Source: Actinomyces trachealis (GTDB lineage Bacteria; Actinomycetota; Actinomycetes; Actinomycetales; Actinomycetaceae). From it: a DNA stretch of 64,000 nucleotides. Both the position numbers and the translations under genes were made by a program. The stretch spans positions 2,170,001-2,234,000 of the forward strand of contig NZ_CP065027.1 in the NCBI RefSeq assembly GCF_015711475.1. The letters are read 5' to 3'. The notes under the pieces are model-generated. The model saw nothing but the letters and a program-made list of their open reading frames with translations. It made no database searches and had not been told where the DNA came from. Positions 13,249 to 22,584 of the stretch are shown here, in pieces (position 1 is the stretch's first letter; every line of letters begins with the position of its first letter).

Positions 13249-13899
13249 ATGACCGCTGCCCCCGCACTGCCCGACACCTCCTGGCTGGAAAATGCGGATG
13301 CCAAGGACCGCCTCCGTCAGGTGCTGCGCGAGCACAGGCGGCGTCACCACCGCCACCCGAGCCGGGGTCATAACCAGGCCTGCGAGGCCCTCACCGAGCA
13401 TGCCCTGGAGGCGATCGGCACTGCCCAAACCGTGACCTGCTACGTCTCCGCCGGGGATGAGCCCTGCACCTGGCCACTGCTGGAACAGTTGCAGAGGCAA
13501 GGCGTGCGGGTGCTGCTGCCTGTTCTCGGGCCACGACTGTCCCGCGCTTGGGGCTGGTTCAAGGGGATCGATGACCTAGCGCAACGGGCACCCCGCCGCC
13601 CCCCGGAGCCCAGTGGCGAGCCCCTGGATGCGGAGACGATCGCCCTGGCTGAGGCCGTGCTGGTGCCAGCCCTGGCGATCGACCCGAACGGGAACCGGCT
13701 AGGTCAGGGCGGCGGCTGGTATGACCGGATGCTGCCGCTGGTCTCCCCAGGGGCCACCATCTTTGGATTGGTGCACCCCGAGGAGTTGGTGCGTACTGCC
13801 GTGCCGGTGGAGGAGCATGACTGCCGCGTGGACGCGGTCATCACCGCCGAGTCCTGGTTCCTGCTGCAAGGCTCAAGCTTCACGTTGCGCGGCGCCTGA
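13249..13899 (+). CDS. fthC: 5-formyltetrahydrofolate cyclo-ligase
   Basis: 216 residues. The enzyme uses ATP to convert 5-formyl-THF to 5,10-methenyl-THF in one-carbon metabolism, in the cytosol. The family signature NRLGQGGGWYDR is intact near residue 155, preceded by EAVLVPALAIDPNG. The N-terminal Lys/Arg-rich helix (AKDRLRQVLREHRRRHH) supplies phosphate-binding residues. ATG 13249 gives a normal length. It is transcribed away from the Glp operon with a gap of about 208 bases holding the divergent promoters, an arrangement seen in other actinobacteria. Confidence 0.93.
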   Translation: MTAAPALPDTSWLENADAKDRLRQVLREHRRRHHRHPSRGHNQACEALTEHALEAIGTAQTVTCYVSAGDEPCTWPLLEQLQRQGVRVLLPVLGPRLSRAWGWFKGIDDLAQRAPRRPPEPSGEPLDAETIALAEAVLVPALAIDPNGNRLGQGGGWYDRMLPLVSPGATIFGLVHPEELVRTAVPVEEHDCRVDAVITAESWFLLQGSSFTLRGA

Positions 13900-14049
13900 G
13901 AGGCGTCGGCCGCTACCTTCTACCGCCACTCCCGGACCCATCTGGTTTTACCTGGACCTACCCAGCCAATCTGTGCCCCACGCTCCACAGGCAACGGCTA
14001 TGCGCCCAAGACAACCGACCTCCCGGTCAGCGGCAGTCGCCCTTGTGGG

Positions 14050-14760
14050 GTGAAGCAACCTGGGCCCATGACATCCACACGCAGCGGCAGCAAGGCGCAC
14101 GACCAACGACCTTCCAGGTCTCGCAGCAACCAACGGACACGACACAGGCTACGGCGTCGCCTCCTGTGGGGCCGATACCGGTACCTGATCCTGGCTGCCT
14201 GCTTAGCCACCGCCGTGGCGCTCCTGGTGCCCCGGGTGGCCCCGGTGGAGGGCAGCAGTGCCAGCGTGCTGGTGCTGACCCACCGTGTGAAGGCAGGCCA
14301 GAGCATTGACGCCTCAGCCCTAAGACGCAGCACCGTTCCTGAATCCGCTGTGCCTTCCGCAGGTCTGGCCGATGAGAGCGCAATCGGTCAGCGCGCCGCA
14401 ATCAGCCTGGAGAAAGGCACCGTGCTCACCACCTCAATGACCAGTGGCCAGGCGGCAGCCGACCTGTCTGAAAACGAGCGTCTTATTGAAGTACCTGTAG
14501 GAATCGGCGCGGAACTCGCCACGCCTGGGGCTTGCGTGGATGTCGTGGCCGCGGGCAACAATGGACAAACAGGGGAAACAACCTCAAAGGTGGTCGGCAG
14601 CAACCTGCGGGTGGTTAGCACACGACACCAAATGGAGGAAGGCGTCTGGAGTAAAGGGACGAGTGTCACACTAATCAGTCTTGCTGTCCCACAGCAGACC
14701 GCTAGCCTTGTAGTCGGCGCGGCCTCAGACAAGCCGCTCAGTATCATGCTGAGCCATTAA
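14050..14760 (+). CDS. SAF-domain (CpaB/RcpC-like) membrane-anchored protein
   Basis: 236 residues from GTG 14050; ATG 14068 (MTSTRSG) is an alternative start. A basic, Arg-rich N-terminus is followed by one membrane helix (YLILAACLATAVALLVP) and an extracellular SAF domain (HRVKAGQSIDASALRRSTVPE, then AISLEKGTVLTTSM). SAF proteins of the CpaB/RcpC type work in Flp pilus assembly, but no pilus genes are near, so the role is open. Many actinobacteria carry this lone gene beside the cyclo-ligase and mscL. Confidence 0.75.
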   Translation: MKQPGPMTSTRSGSKAHDQRPSRSRSNQRTRHRLRRRLLWGRYRYLILAACLATAVALLVPRVAPVEGSSASVLVLTHRVKAGQSIDASALRRSTVPESAVPSAGLADESAIGQRAAISLEKGTVLTTSMTSGQAAADLSENERLIEVPVGIGAELATPGACVDVVAAGNNGQTGETTSKVVGSNLRVVSTRHQMEEGVWSKGTSVTLISLAVPQQTASLVVGAASDKPLSIMLSH

Positions 14761-14852
14761 GGCCGCGGGCCGGGAAGACTCCGGCTCTCCCTCCCTCCTC
14801 TCCGGCGCCCCCTGATGCGTCCGCATCAGGCCGCCAGACTGAAAGGCAACTC

Positions 14853-15224
14853 ATGCTCAAGGGCTTCAAGGAATTCATCTCCCGAGGCAACGCTATCGAC
14901 CTAGCTGTTGGTGTCATCATCGGTGCCGCCTTCAAGACAATCGTCGACGCTCTCGTCGAGAAGGTCATTAACCCCCTCATCGGTGGCATCTTCGGCAAGC
15001 CCAACTTCGACTCCGTCGGAGCCTTCCAAATCAACGGTGCTGAGGTGATGCCCGGCGCGATCCTCACCGCTATCATCAACTTCCTGCTCATCGCCTTCGC
15101 CCTGTACTTCTTCCTGGTTGTTCCGATGAACAAGCTGAACTCCAAGAAGAAGGAGGAGGCTCCCGCCGAGCCTTCCGACGAGGTCAAGCTCCTCACCGAG
15201 ATCCGCGACTCTCTGGCCCGCTGA
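14853..15224 (+). CDS. mscL: large-conductance mechanosensitive channel MscL
   Basis: 123 residues, close to the usual length. The N-terminal amphipathic helix MLKGFKEFISRGN leads into TM1 (AIDLAVGVIIGAAFKTIV). A short periplasmic loop follows, then TM2 (ILTAIINFLLIAFALYFFLV) and a charged C-terminal helix (SKKKEEAPAEPSDEVKLL). It forms a homopentameric tension-gated pore that releases solutes on osmotic downshock. ATG 14853 has GAAAGG as ribosome binding site. Confidence 0.97.
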   Translation: MLKGFKEFISRGNAIDLAVGVIIGAAFKTIVDALVEKVINPLIGGIFGKPNFDSVGAFQINGAEVMPGAILTAIINFLLIAFALYFFLVVPMNKLNSKKKEEAPAEPSDEVKLLTEIRDSLAR

Positions 15225-15272
15225 CGTAACCCGGAGAGGGCTACTCAGTGCCCCCTCTGACAGCAACCTAGC

Positions 15273-15306
15273 AAGGCCCCGCCGACCAACCGGTCGACGG
15301 GGCCTC
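15273..15306 (+). terminator. stem-loop terminator after mscL
   Basis: AGGCCCCG-C-CGACC, loop AACC, GGTCG-A-CGGGGCCT forms a GC-rich stem about 50 bases after the mscL stop. The trailing sequence is only weakly T-rich, so efficiency is uncertain. Confidence 0.65.
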
Positions 15307-15341
15307 CGCTTGTCTGCTACCCGGGCATGGACTAGCTACGC

Positions 15342-15599
15342 CTACTGCCAGTGGGGCGGCACCTCCGCCAGCAGGCGCGCGTCATTGGCGTGCTCATCTC
15401 CGTCACCGCCACCCAACACACCGCCGCCACGGGCATGCGCCTCCGTCAACGCATCTAGCCCACGACGCCGCTGCCCCTCAGCCTGCTCCTGCGTCAGCTC
15501 CCCCCGGGACACCCGCTCGGCGTCCTGAGCGGATAGGGCCACCACCCGGCGGCGCCTCACGGAGCCGCCGCCAGAACCCTCACTAGCACCCGCAGCCAT
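15342..15599 (-). CDS. small hypothetical protein downstream of helicase-like gene
   Basis: 85 residues from ATG 15599 (MAAGASEG), 9 bases after the stop of the long gene 15608-19996, so probably translated from the same message. The composition is Gly/Arg/Glu-rich with one likely helix (SRGELTQEQAEGQRRRGLDA). No known domain is recognised. It is supported by position and by an uninterrupted frame; it could also be a chance frame in GC-rich DNA. Confidence 0.45.
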   Translation of the reverse strand: MAAGASEGSGGGSVRRRRVVALSAQDAERVSRGELTQEQAEGQRRRGLDALTEAHARGGGVLGGGDGDEHANDARLLAEVPPHWQ

Positions 15600-15607
15600 A
15601 GCCAAAT

Positions 15608-18600
15608 TCAGCGGCCACGCCGCACAGCATTAGACAACACCGCATCGACGCTGGCACCGCGACGCCGCAGCGCCAAAGTGGCACGCAGCTCCTCGATCTC
15701 CTGCACCTCGTCGCGCTGCACACCGTCGGAACGAATCCAGGCAACCAGGTCATCGAGCTGGTCATCGGAATACGCCTGCAGGGGCAGGCCAGCCGCGATC
15801 GGTGGCCGCTTCACCCGCTGCGGCTCCACCGGCGCCGCGTCCACCGTCGTGGTGCCGGTGGCGTTAGAGGCACTGGAAGCAGTGACAGCGGCGTCAACAG
15901 TGGCGACAGAGTCCTCAGAATGCGCAGGCACCGCCGCCGCGACGTCCTCAACCGGCACCACGTCCACCACCTCCTGCGGAATGGCGACCTGCGGTGGTGG
16001 GGCGGGCGCGCGGCGGGCGCGAACCACCGACTCCACCAGCTGCTCCACACGACGGGCTTCAGCCTCCGGGTCCACAAAAACCCCAGCAGAGAAGGCCATA
16101 TGCACCAGCCAGCCACGCCTCTCCAAACGCTCCACCCAATGCCTATCACGACGCCGCAGGCTGGGCTCTGCGACATAGTCGGTATTGTCAGTCAGCACCG
16201 CCACAAACAGTTCGCCGGGGAAATCCGGGTGCCCGATCGCCAGCGGGATCCGCACACCACCTTCAAGGCCATAGCGTGGACGCACAGTCAGGCCACGGCG
16301 CCACAGATGCTCGGCCAGGTCCACCAGGAGCGGATCGGGGGCGACGCCATCGGCCGTGTCATCATCCGCACCCCCCTCAGCCTGCTCCAGCAGCTTCCGC
16401 AGCAGACGCGAGCCGGGCACCGTCAGTCGGCTCGGGTCCATATCAGTGGCACGCAAGCAGGAAACCACCATGGTGCGCTCGCGTGCAGCACACAAGGCCT
16501 CCACCAGCGCCACCATGCCGCCCTTCTGAGCCACCCGCCCAAAGCGGTGGATGGTGCGGCCGTGCACAGTCTTGGCGTAGCCGACGCTAAGGATGACCCG
16601 GTCACGGCGCAGAGAACGGCACTCATTGAGGTCCACCACCACAAATGGTTCCGCACCCTGGTCGTTAAAGAAGCGCTCCAGGGCCGGGGAGCCGCTGAGC
16701 TCCTGCATAACGGCCTGCCGGATCGCGTCCGCGTGCCGGGTGTTCAAGGCTATGACCGCCAAGGACAGCTCCGGCGTGCTCAGTGCATGCTCAATGACCA
16801 GATCAACCACGCGGTTGACCTCAGCGGCTACCGTCTCTACCGCCACCTCACCGGGAGCGGCAGCGCCGCGCCCATCCACGCACTCCAGGCTCAATGACTG
16901 AGCGCCCGGGGGCGTGGGCACGGCCTCAATGGTGCCCTCGTAGTCATTGTTAGCCAGGAAGGCAGCGATCATCGGGTCCAGCGAGTGGCGCGTGGTGGGC
17001 AGCGTGACCTTGGGCAGCAGCGGGCCCAGCTCGGCGGCCAGCCCAGACTCGGCCCGGCGCGGATCACCCACCACCAGCACCTGCTCAGCACGCACCAGGG
17101 CAGGCAACACCTGGGCGACAGGAATGGACACGGAAGCATCTAGCACCGCCAGGTCCAGCAGGGCGTTAGCGGAGAAGACCTGCGGCACCAGCATCGGCGG
17201 GACGATCCAGACCGGCTTAGACACAAGCGCCAGCGGATAACGCTCGATCACGTTACTCAGGTCCGCGCCCTCCTCCCGCGCAAGGTTGGTGAACAGTGCA
17301 CGAGCCTGCTCCAGGTGCTCATCCACCTGGCGGCGCACACGCCGGGCATGCGCCTGGGCCACCGGTATGGACAACGACGCAGACTGGGCGGCGTCCAGCT
17401 CGCGCAAAGACTTGGCCAAAGCAGCCAGGGCGGCGGCGTCCAGGCCACCCATGTCTGGATCGTCCCGCAGCGCCTGGGCCAGGACGGAGGACCACCAGCA
17501 ATAGGTCAGCTCCAACTCCAGCTGGTCGGCTTGGGCGGAGCGAGCGGCCAAGTCATCCACCAGCGGACCGAGGCCAAGCTCATCAATGTCCGCCATGACC
17601 TGGTTGAGCGCGGGCACGCGCACAGCCTCATTGTCCTGGGCCGCGAGCGTGCCAACCTGCTCGCGCAAGTCATCCAGGGTCAAGTCAATGAGCTTAGGCA
17701 TGCCGGGGCTGCGGTCCAGGAGGGCCTGTACCTGTTCCAGCTGACCGAAGGTCTCCTTAGCGGTATCCGCCATCTCGTCCAAGCTGGCAGGCAGACTGGG
17801 CCAACCACCATCGGGGGTGTAACGGCGCCAGATCTCGCGGCGGCGCTGCACCTGCACCAGTTCTGCGTGCAAGTCCCCCACCACGCGGCCGGGGCGCACC
17901 AGCTCGCGCGCTTGACGCTGGAAGCGACGGCGAGTGCTGGCGTTCATCTCCACATCATGCTCATCGCGCCACTGGCGGGTGGCGGTAGCGATCACCATGT
18001 CAGCGGCGGAGCGTTCAAAGACCTGGGGGCGGAATATATCCAGGGACTCACGGACACCATCGAGCACCTCCAGCTGCTCACGCCACTGCCGCAGGGACTG
18101 GGCGCGGATCATGCCGGTTGAGCGGGCACAGTTGTCCACATGTTTGGAAACGACGGGTAGCAGGTCCTCGCTCAGGTGCCGCAGGACTGCCAGGGTGTCC
18201 GTGACCTCGCCCAGGTCCTTGACGGCCAGGGACTCCCAGGCGGAGGGCTGTGTGCGCGGAGTCAGCACGCCTAGGGAGTGGGCGCGCTCCAGGACCTTGC
18301 GGGCGCGGGCAAGGCCGGCAGCGTCAAGCTGCTCTAGGCGGTCGGGGACTATGCGCGCGGTGGTGCGGGCGCGGTTGCGCGAGGATGTCATCTCCGCGAG
18401 CTTCTGCAGCGCCTCGAATGCGGATACACCCCACGGGGCGCGGCGCGCATGCAGGGCACCTATGTAACGTTGCAGGCGGGAGCGGACGGTAACCAGCTGC
18501 TCACGCAGATCGACGATCCTCTCCGTGTCCACCTCGGGCGGGCGCACCCCCAGGCCCTCCTTGATGGCCTCGGCAGCATGGCGGCGCCAAGCTGGGTCCT

Positions 18601-19996
18601 CGGTGAGGTCCACGACCAACTCCCCTAGGCCCAGCTCCCGCAGGCGGTCGGCGACGGCGTGTCCGTCCGCACAGCTGGCGGGCACGTGCAGGACAGTGCG
18701 GCCTGAGCCAGCGGCATCAGCGATCACTGCTGCCAACGCGGTGGGCACCTCCGATCCAGGCGGGGCGTCCAGCAGCAGTGAGGCTCCAGAACTCACAGCC
18801 TCGACGGCGTCTAGCTCCTGGGTTTCCAGATCTCCGGCGCCACGCTCATCCTCAGGGTAGCGGTCGCGCGGGTCTGGGGCGGGCAGCTTGACGTCCAGGG
18901 CTTCCCAGGCGGCGCCATCGCCCGCCAGGGCCGCCACCAGAGCGGAGGCGCGGCAGCGCTCGCGGACGGCGTCGAAGTCCTCAATGAGAGCCTGGCCGGG
19001 GTGGACGAAGGCCCCCACCACGAGCCGCTCATGCAGGTCGAAGGCGGGCAGGTATTCGCGGCCCAGTGAGGCCAGACGGGTCAGGGCGGCGCGTGGGGTG
19101 AAGCCCACCTCCGAGACGGCAGCGTGGGCGATAGCCGCCACGTCCACGTCACAGCCGTGGGAGCGCAGGGCCTTGACCAGCAGCGGGTTGACCTCCACGG
19201 AGGGGTCCAGGGCCAACATGGCGTCGCCGGTGGCGCCGGTGAGGCGCACAGGGCGCAGCAGCACGGGAGCGTTTATGGTCTCCACCTGGGTGTTACCGTC
19301 TGGCTTCGCGAAGGAGGGGCGAGCGGAACTGGATTCGGTGGCACTCTCGGTGGGGCCAGTCTGGGTCCAGGTAACCACGCCCACGGCCAGGTATACAGGG
19401 GCGACGCCGAACTGGCGGGCGAGGTCCTGGGTGCGTGAGGCAACCTCACGCAGGGACTGGCGGGCGGCCAGGAGGGCTGAGTGCTCACGCACCAGGGAGG
19501 ACAGATGGGTGGCGCGGCCAGCGTAGAGCTGAGCCAGGCCGGAGGGGTGGGCGGCGGTCAGATCTACGACGCCCTCCTCCAGCATGGTGATGTCGGAGGC
19601 GGCCGCGACACCACCGAGGTCAAGGAGTTCGTCACGCCAGCGCTCCAGGGCGGCGTCGATACGCTCCAGGCGGCTACTGCTGGTCTCCGGCTCAGCTGCC
19701 GCAGTTGACCTGATGCTGGCCGGGTTGGAGGCGTCAGCTGGCGAGGCAGGGCTGGTGCTGTTCGGGCTGGGAGCGCTGCGGAGGCTGGGTGCGCCCTCTG
19801 AGCCGCTGGGGGCGACGCCTGCAGTACCGGTTTCCTGCTCTGTTACTGCCCGCGGCCCCCTCTCCCCCGCAGGGGCTGCGGCCTTGTGCCCAGCGGGCGA
19901 CTCGGGTCCGGCAGGTTTTGCGGGCGCCTCCGTGCTACTTGTCCGGGCAGACAGCGTGCGTCGTAGCCGGTTGAAGGCGGAAGGAGGAGGCGTCAT
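15608..19996 (-). CDS. large SF1 helicase-like protein with degenerate Walker A
   Basis: 1462 residues. After a Ser/Pro/Ala-rich leader of about 105 residues come conserved regions of a DNA2/UPF1-like ATPase: LLLDAPPGSEVPTALAAV (about 407-424) where a Walker A loop should be, SGRTVLHVPASC, and a long helical insertion. Later come helicase-like ALLDLAVLDASVSIPVAQ, EQVLVVGDPRRAESG, SLAVIALNTRHADAI, and FVVVDLNECRSLRRDRVILSV. The C-terminal part (GLEGGVRIPLAIGHPDF to WVERLERRGWLVHMAFS) resembles the Vsr/MTES_1575-type nuclease fold found at the end of such helicases. The P-loop Lys and GKT are absent, so it is probably not an active ATPase. The role is unknown. Confidence 0.75.
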   Translation of the reverse strand: MTPPPSAFNRLRRTLSARTSSTEAPAKPAGPESPAGHKAAAPAGERGPRAVTEQETGTAGVAPSGSEGAPSLRSAPSPNSTSPASPADASNPASIRSTAAAEPETSSSRLERIDAALERWRDELLDLGGVAAASDITMLEEGVVDLTAAHPSGLAQLYAGRATHLSSLVREHSALLAARQSLREVASRTQDLARQFGVAPVYLAVGVVTWTQTGPTESATESSSARPSFAKPDGNTQVETINAPVLLRPVRLTGATGDAMLALDPSVEVNPLLVKALRSHGCDVDVAAIAHAAVSEVGFTPRAALTRLASLGREYLPAFDLHERLVVGAFVHPGQALIEDFDAVRERCRASALVAALAGDGAAWEALDVKLPAPDPRDRYPEDERGAGDLETQELDAVEAVSSGASLLLDAPPGSEVPTALAAVIADAAGSGRTVLHVPASCADGHAVADRLRELGLGELVVDLTEDPAWRRHAAEAIKEGLGVRPPEVDTERIVDLREQLVTVRSRLQRYIGALHARRAPWGVSAFEALQKLAEMTSSRNRARTTARIVPDRLEQLDAAGLARARKVLERAHSLGVLTPRTQPSAWESLAVKDLGEVTDTLAVLRHLSEDLLPVVSKHVDNCARSTGMIRAQSLRQWREQLEVLDGVRESLDIFRPQVFERSAADMVIATATRQWRDEHDVEMNASTRRRFQRQARELVRPGRVVGDLHAELVQVQRRREIWRRYTPDGGWPSLPASLDEMADTAKETFGQLEQVQALLDRSPGMPKLIDLTLDDLREQVGTLAAQDNEAVRVPALNQVMADIDELGLGPLVDDLAARSAQADQLELELTYCWWSSVLAQALRDDPDMGGLDAAALAALAKSLRELDAAQSASLSIPVAQAHARRVRRQVDEHLEQARALFTNLAREEGADLSNVIERYPLALVSKPVWIVPPMLVPQVFSANALLDLAVLDASVSIPVAQVLPALVRAEQVLVVGDPRRAESGLAAELGPLLPKVTLPTTRHSLDPMIAAFLANNDYEGTIEAVPTPPGAQSLSLECVDGRGAAAPGEVAVETVAAEVNRVVDLVIEHALSTPELSLAVIALNTRHADAIRQAVMQELSGSPALERFFNDQGAEPFVVVDLNECRSLRRDRVILSVGYAKTVHGRTIHRFGRVAQKGGMVALVEALCAARERTMVVSCLRATDMDPSRLTVPGSRLLRKLLEQAEGGADDDTADGVAPDPLLVDLAEHLWRRGLTVRPRYGLEGGVRIPLAIGHPDFPGELFVAVLTDNTDYVAEPSLRRRDRHWVERLERRGWLVHMAFSAGVFVDPEAEARRVEQLVESVVRARRAPAPPPQVAIPQEVVDVVPVEDVAAAVPAHSEDSVATVDAAVTASSASNATGTTTVDAAPVEPQRVKRPPIAAGLPLQAYSDDQLDDLVAWIRSDGVQRDEVQEIEELRATLALRRRGASVDAVLSNAVRRGR

Positions 19997-20171
19997 ACCA
20001 ACAACATATCGGGATTCGGCCCCTATTGCCCGCAGACTCGGCGGGCTGAGGGCCGGTCACCGGTGTGGTTGACGCCGTTCAGTGCTACCTATGGGTACAA
20101 GCACCCTGGATACAGCTCTGACGGAAGCCCACAGGCGGCTGGGGCCAGCGCGAAGGCCAGCCCCAGCCAGC

Positions 20172-20247
20172 TGGTGCCCCCGAGACGATTCGAACGTCCG
20201 ACACCCGCTTTAGGAGAGCGGTGCTCTATCCCCTGAGCTACGAGGGC
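20172..20247 (-). tRNA. tRNA-Arg (anticodon CCT), CCA encoded
   Basis: The minus-strand cloverleaf has acceptor GCCCTCG/CGGGGGC (one T-G pair), D arm GCTC/GAGC, and anticodon stem CCGCT/AGCGG with loop CTCCTAA (anticodon CCT, reads AGG). The T arm is read around GTTCGAATC, and CCA is encoded at 20172-20174. A GC-rich imperfect hairpin follows at about 20138-20167 without a T tract. Confidence 0.95.
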
Positions 20248-20328
20248 CCAGGCAGCAGCGTACCAGTGTGACGCCGCCACTTAAGCCCGAGCCTTGGCTG
20301 CCCCGAGCGAACCGCAGATATCTCAAGC

Positions 20329-21264
20329 TCAGGCGCGCCCCCAAGGCATTTGGACACGACCAGTGGCCCCGCCATCCTTGGCACGGTTGGGCACCACCAT
20401 CACTGGGCAGACCGCGTGGGAGAGCACCGCCTGGCTGGTGGAGCCCAGCAGCAGGCCAGCGAATCCACCACGTCCACGCGACCCCACCACCACCAGATCC
20501 ACCGCCGTGGAGAACTCCGCCATCAGTTCGGCCGGGTTGCCGTCTAGCGCATGCTTGCGAACCTTCACATTCGGGTGGCCTTCCAGAGCCTTGTTCACGG
20601 CCCGGTCCAGGCCGCCTCGCACGTCAGCTAGCACCTGCTCGCGGTCGATCGCAGCGGGCAGCCAGGCCAGGGCTCCGGTGCCCGAGGCCAACGGCACGGC
20701 GGCCACGACCGTCAGCTCGGCACCCCAGACCTCCGCCTCAGTGACCGCCCAATTCAAAGCCTTGCGTGCGGAGTCAGAACCATCTACACCGACGACGATC
20801 CGCCGTACCGGCGTGAACTCCGCGCCCTCCACGTGCCTAGGCACCACCACCGTCGGGCAGCGGGAGTGGGCGGGCAGAGCGGCAGACACGGCCCCCAGCA
20901 GGCGGTCAGCGAAGCCGCCACCACCACGGGTACCGACGACGGCGATAGCCGCCTCATCGGACAGGTCCACGAGCACCCCGGCGGGGTCCCCGGTCTCCAA
21001 GGAGGAGGTGACCTTCACACCAGATCCGCCTGCGCGCTTAGCGGCCTGGTCAATTACGCTCTGGGCGCCATTGCGGATCGCGGTGTCATCCAAGGCGGCG
21101 TATCCGCCGTCGAGTGAGGCCGTGGTGAAAGAAGGCAGCGAGTAGGCACACAAGAGGTGCACCCGCCAGCCTGCCTTGGCGGCCCGGGCAACCGCCCAGT
21201 CAACCGCCTCAAGGGACTCTGGTGATCCGTCAACACCAACCAGCACAACCTCGTCTTCAGCCAT
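20329..21264 (-). CDS. tandem universal stress protein (two UspA domains)
   Basis: 311 residues from ATG 21264, which has AGGAGG seven bases upstream; the longer frame to 21300 is not needed. Domain 1 begins VVLVGVDGSPESLEAVDWAV and ends with the nucleotide-binding loop GTRGGGGFADRLLGAVS. Domain 2 begins RIVVGVDGSDSARKALNWAV and ends GSRGRGGFAGLLLGSTSQAV. Both keep the G-x2-G-x9-G-S/T pattern of ATP-binding UspA proteins. This cytosolic stress protein is typical of actinobacteria. It is separated from the upstream gene by a strong terminator. Confidence 0.93.
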   Translation of the reverse strand: MAEDEVVLVGVDGSPESLEAVDWAVARAAKAGWRVHLLCAYSLPSFTTASLDGGYAALDDTAIRNGAQSVIDQAAKRAGGSGVKVTSSLETGDPAGVLVDLSDEAAIAVVGTRGGGGFADRLLGAVSAALPAHSRCPTVVVPRHVEGAEFTPVRRIVVGVDGSDSARKALNWAVTEAEVWGAELTVVAAVPLASGTGALAWLPAAIDREQVLADVRGGLDRAVNKALEGHPNVKVRKHALDGNPAELMAEFSTAVDLVVVGSRGRGGFAGLLLGSTSQAVLSHAVCPVMVVPNRAKDGGATGRVQMPWGRA

Positions 21265-21373
21265 AGCGCAACCTCCTGGCTCTAGAGAACTGACGTACAC
21301 ATTGTGCCGTAGACCTCACCCAGGTGCGCCCGGTTGTCGTCCTGGTTTCGCCAGCAGCCCAGGCCCCCAACGA

Positions 21374-21409
21374 CGTGGTGCGGCTGCCCCAAGAGGCAGC
21401 CGCACCACG
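21374..21409 (-). terminator. perfect 15-bp hairpin terminator after the NlpC/P60 gene
   Basis: Arms 21374-21388 and 21395-21409 pair perfectly (CGTGGTGCGGCTGCC and its complement) around a 6-base loop. They begin 18 bases past the NlpC/P60 stop. No long T tract follows. The GC-rich stem may stop transcription in both directions. Confidence 0.8.
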
Positions 21410-21426
21410 AAAGCGTGTGGTCCCGA

Positions 21427-22248
21427 TCAGAGGATGCGCACGAAGGTCGGCGAGCCAGTCATCGGGCGGTACATCACACCGTGGCCCTCGTCGACGGCGT
21501 CGATCATCATGCCGCCACCGGCGTAGATCGCGATGTGGCCGGGGTAGACCATCAGATCGCCTGGCTGCGCCTCTGAGGCAGAAACGTAGGTGCCGGAGGC
21601 CTCCTGACCCGCACGGGTACGGGGCAGGTTGATGCCTGCCTCACGGAAGACGTACCAGACCAGGCCGGAGCAGTCGAAAGCCTTGGGGCCGGAGGCGCCG
21701 TACACATAGGCGCTGCCGACATACTGCTTGGCCAGGGCCACGATGTAAGAGCCGGACACGGAGCCGGAAGCGGCTGGGGCCGGAGCCTTGGACTCGGCGG
21801 CAGTGGCAGCAGGAGCCTGGGGAGACTCTTGCTTGCTTTGCTCAGCGGCAGGAGTGGCCGCAACTCGCTCAGTAGCCTCAGCCTTGGTCTCCTCAGCTTT
21901 GGTCTCCTCAACCTTGGCCTCTTCGACCTTGGCGCTCTCAGCGACAACCTCGGTGGTGGAAGGGCCTTGCCACTGAGTGTCGGCGGCAACGGTTACAGCC
22001 TCGTTGGTGGTCACTGCCTCACGGGCAGGGGCAGCCAGTGCGCCGATTCCAGCCTCTAAGGACCCGGCGGACTCACCAACCTCGGTGGCGGTTGATGCGG
22101 CAACAGCCGCACCAGAGCCCACCATCGCGATGGCTAACCCAGAGGTGGCTGCGACGGCGAGGCCAAGGCGAGCCGAAGGCGCTACCTCCGACAGCGGGGT
22201 CAGGGCCCGGGTCGCCTTGCGGTGGCGCGCCTTTGTCGTGGCGGTCAT
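21427..22248 (-). CDS. secreted NlpC/P60 (C40) cell-wall endopeptidase
   Basis: 273 residues. The basic N-terminus and the helix LGLAVAATSGLAIAMVGSGAAVA form a signal peptide. A long Ala/Glu/Lys-rich linker with repeated VEEAKVEETKAEETKAE follows, then a C-terminal NlpC/P60 domain from IVALAKQYVGSAYVYGASG. The catalytic Cys is in FDCSGLVWYVF and the His in YPGHIAIYAG. It probably cuts the D-iGlu-diaminoacid bond of peptidoglycan stem peptides during daughter-cell separation, like the RipA family. ATG 22248 has AGGAGATG as ribosome binding site. A 336-base non-coding leader precedes it. Confidence 0.92.
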   Translation of the reverse strand: MTATTKARHRKATRALTPLSEVAPSARLGLAVAATSGLAIAMVGSGAAVAASTATEVGESAGSLEAGIGALAAPAREAVTTNEAVTVAADTQWQGPSTTEVVAESAKVEEAKVEETKAEETKAEATERVAATPAAEQSKQESPQAPAATAAESKAPAPAASGSVSGSYIVALAKQYVGSAYVYGASGPKAFDCSGLVWYVFREAGINLPRTRAGQEASGTYVSASEAQPGDLMVYPGHIAIYAGGGMMIDAVDEGHGVMYRPMTGSPTFVRIL

Positions 22249-22584
22249 CTCTCATCTCCTTGCAGATACTGCTTGCAGATATTGCCGACTCAAGGTCTAA
22301 CAAACGAACAACTGCAACCTACCTGGGACTTGACGGATTTGTCATCACGTCGTCACACACATTGCGGTGGCGCACACCACATAACAACAGAAGCGCACAA
22401 CACCAGACGACCCATAGCCAACGCACAGGCGTCCGTTTTTCCCTGGAGCGCCAGCGCATCGGCAACACAGCAAAGACTCAGCGCACATGCAGATGCACGA
22501 CCGCTCAATACCGACCGCAAATCCGTGCAGTTCATCCCGCCCGCAGCGCAACCTCAAGCATGGGTTGAGCTTAGGCTCCGCTAG
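22249..22584. other. 336-base gene-free leader upstream of the NlpC/P60 gene
   Basis: No credible gene lies here. The last 25 bases before the ribosome binding site hold a direct repeat (TATCTGCAAG on the minus strand) at 22259-22268 and 22272-22281. I looked for a c-di-AMP (ydaO-type) riboswitch, common before such hydrolases, and did not find its conserved blocks. Confidence 0.6.

Noticed and set aside
22249..22584. c-di-AMP (ydaO-type) riboswitch before the NlpC/P60 gene
   Set aside because: The context is suggestive, but the conserved sequence blocks of the riboswitch were not found on the minus strand.
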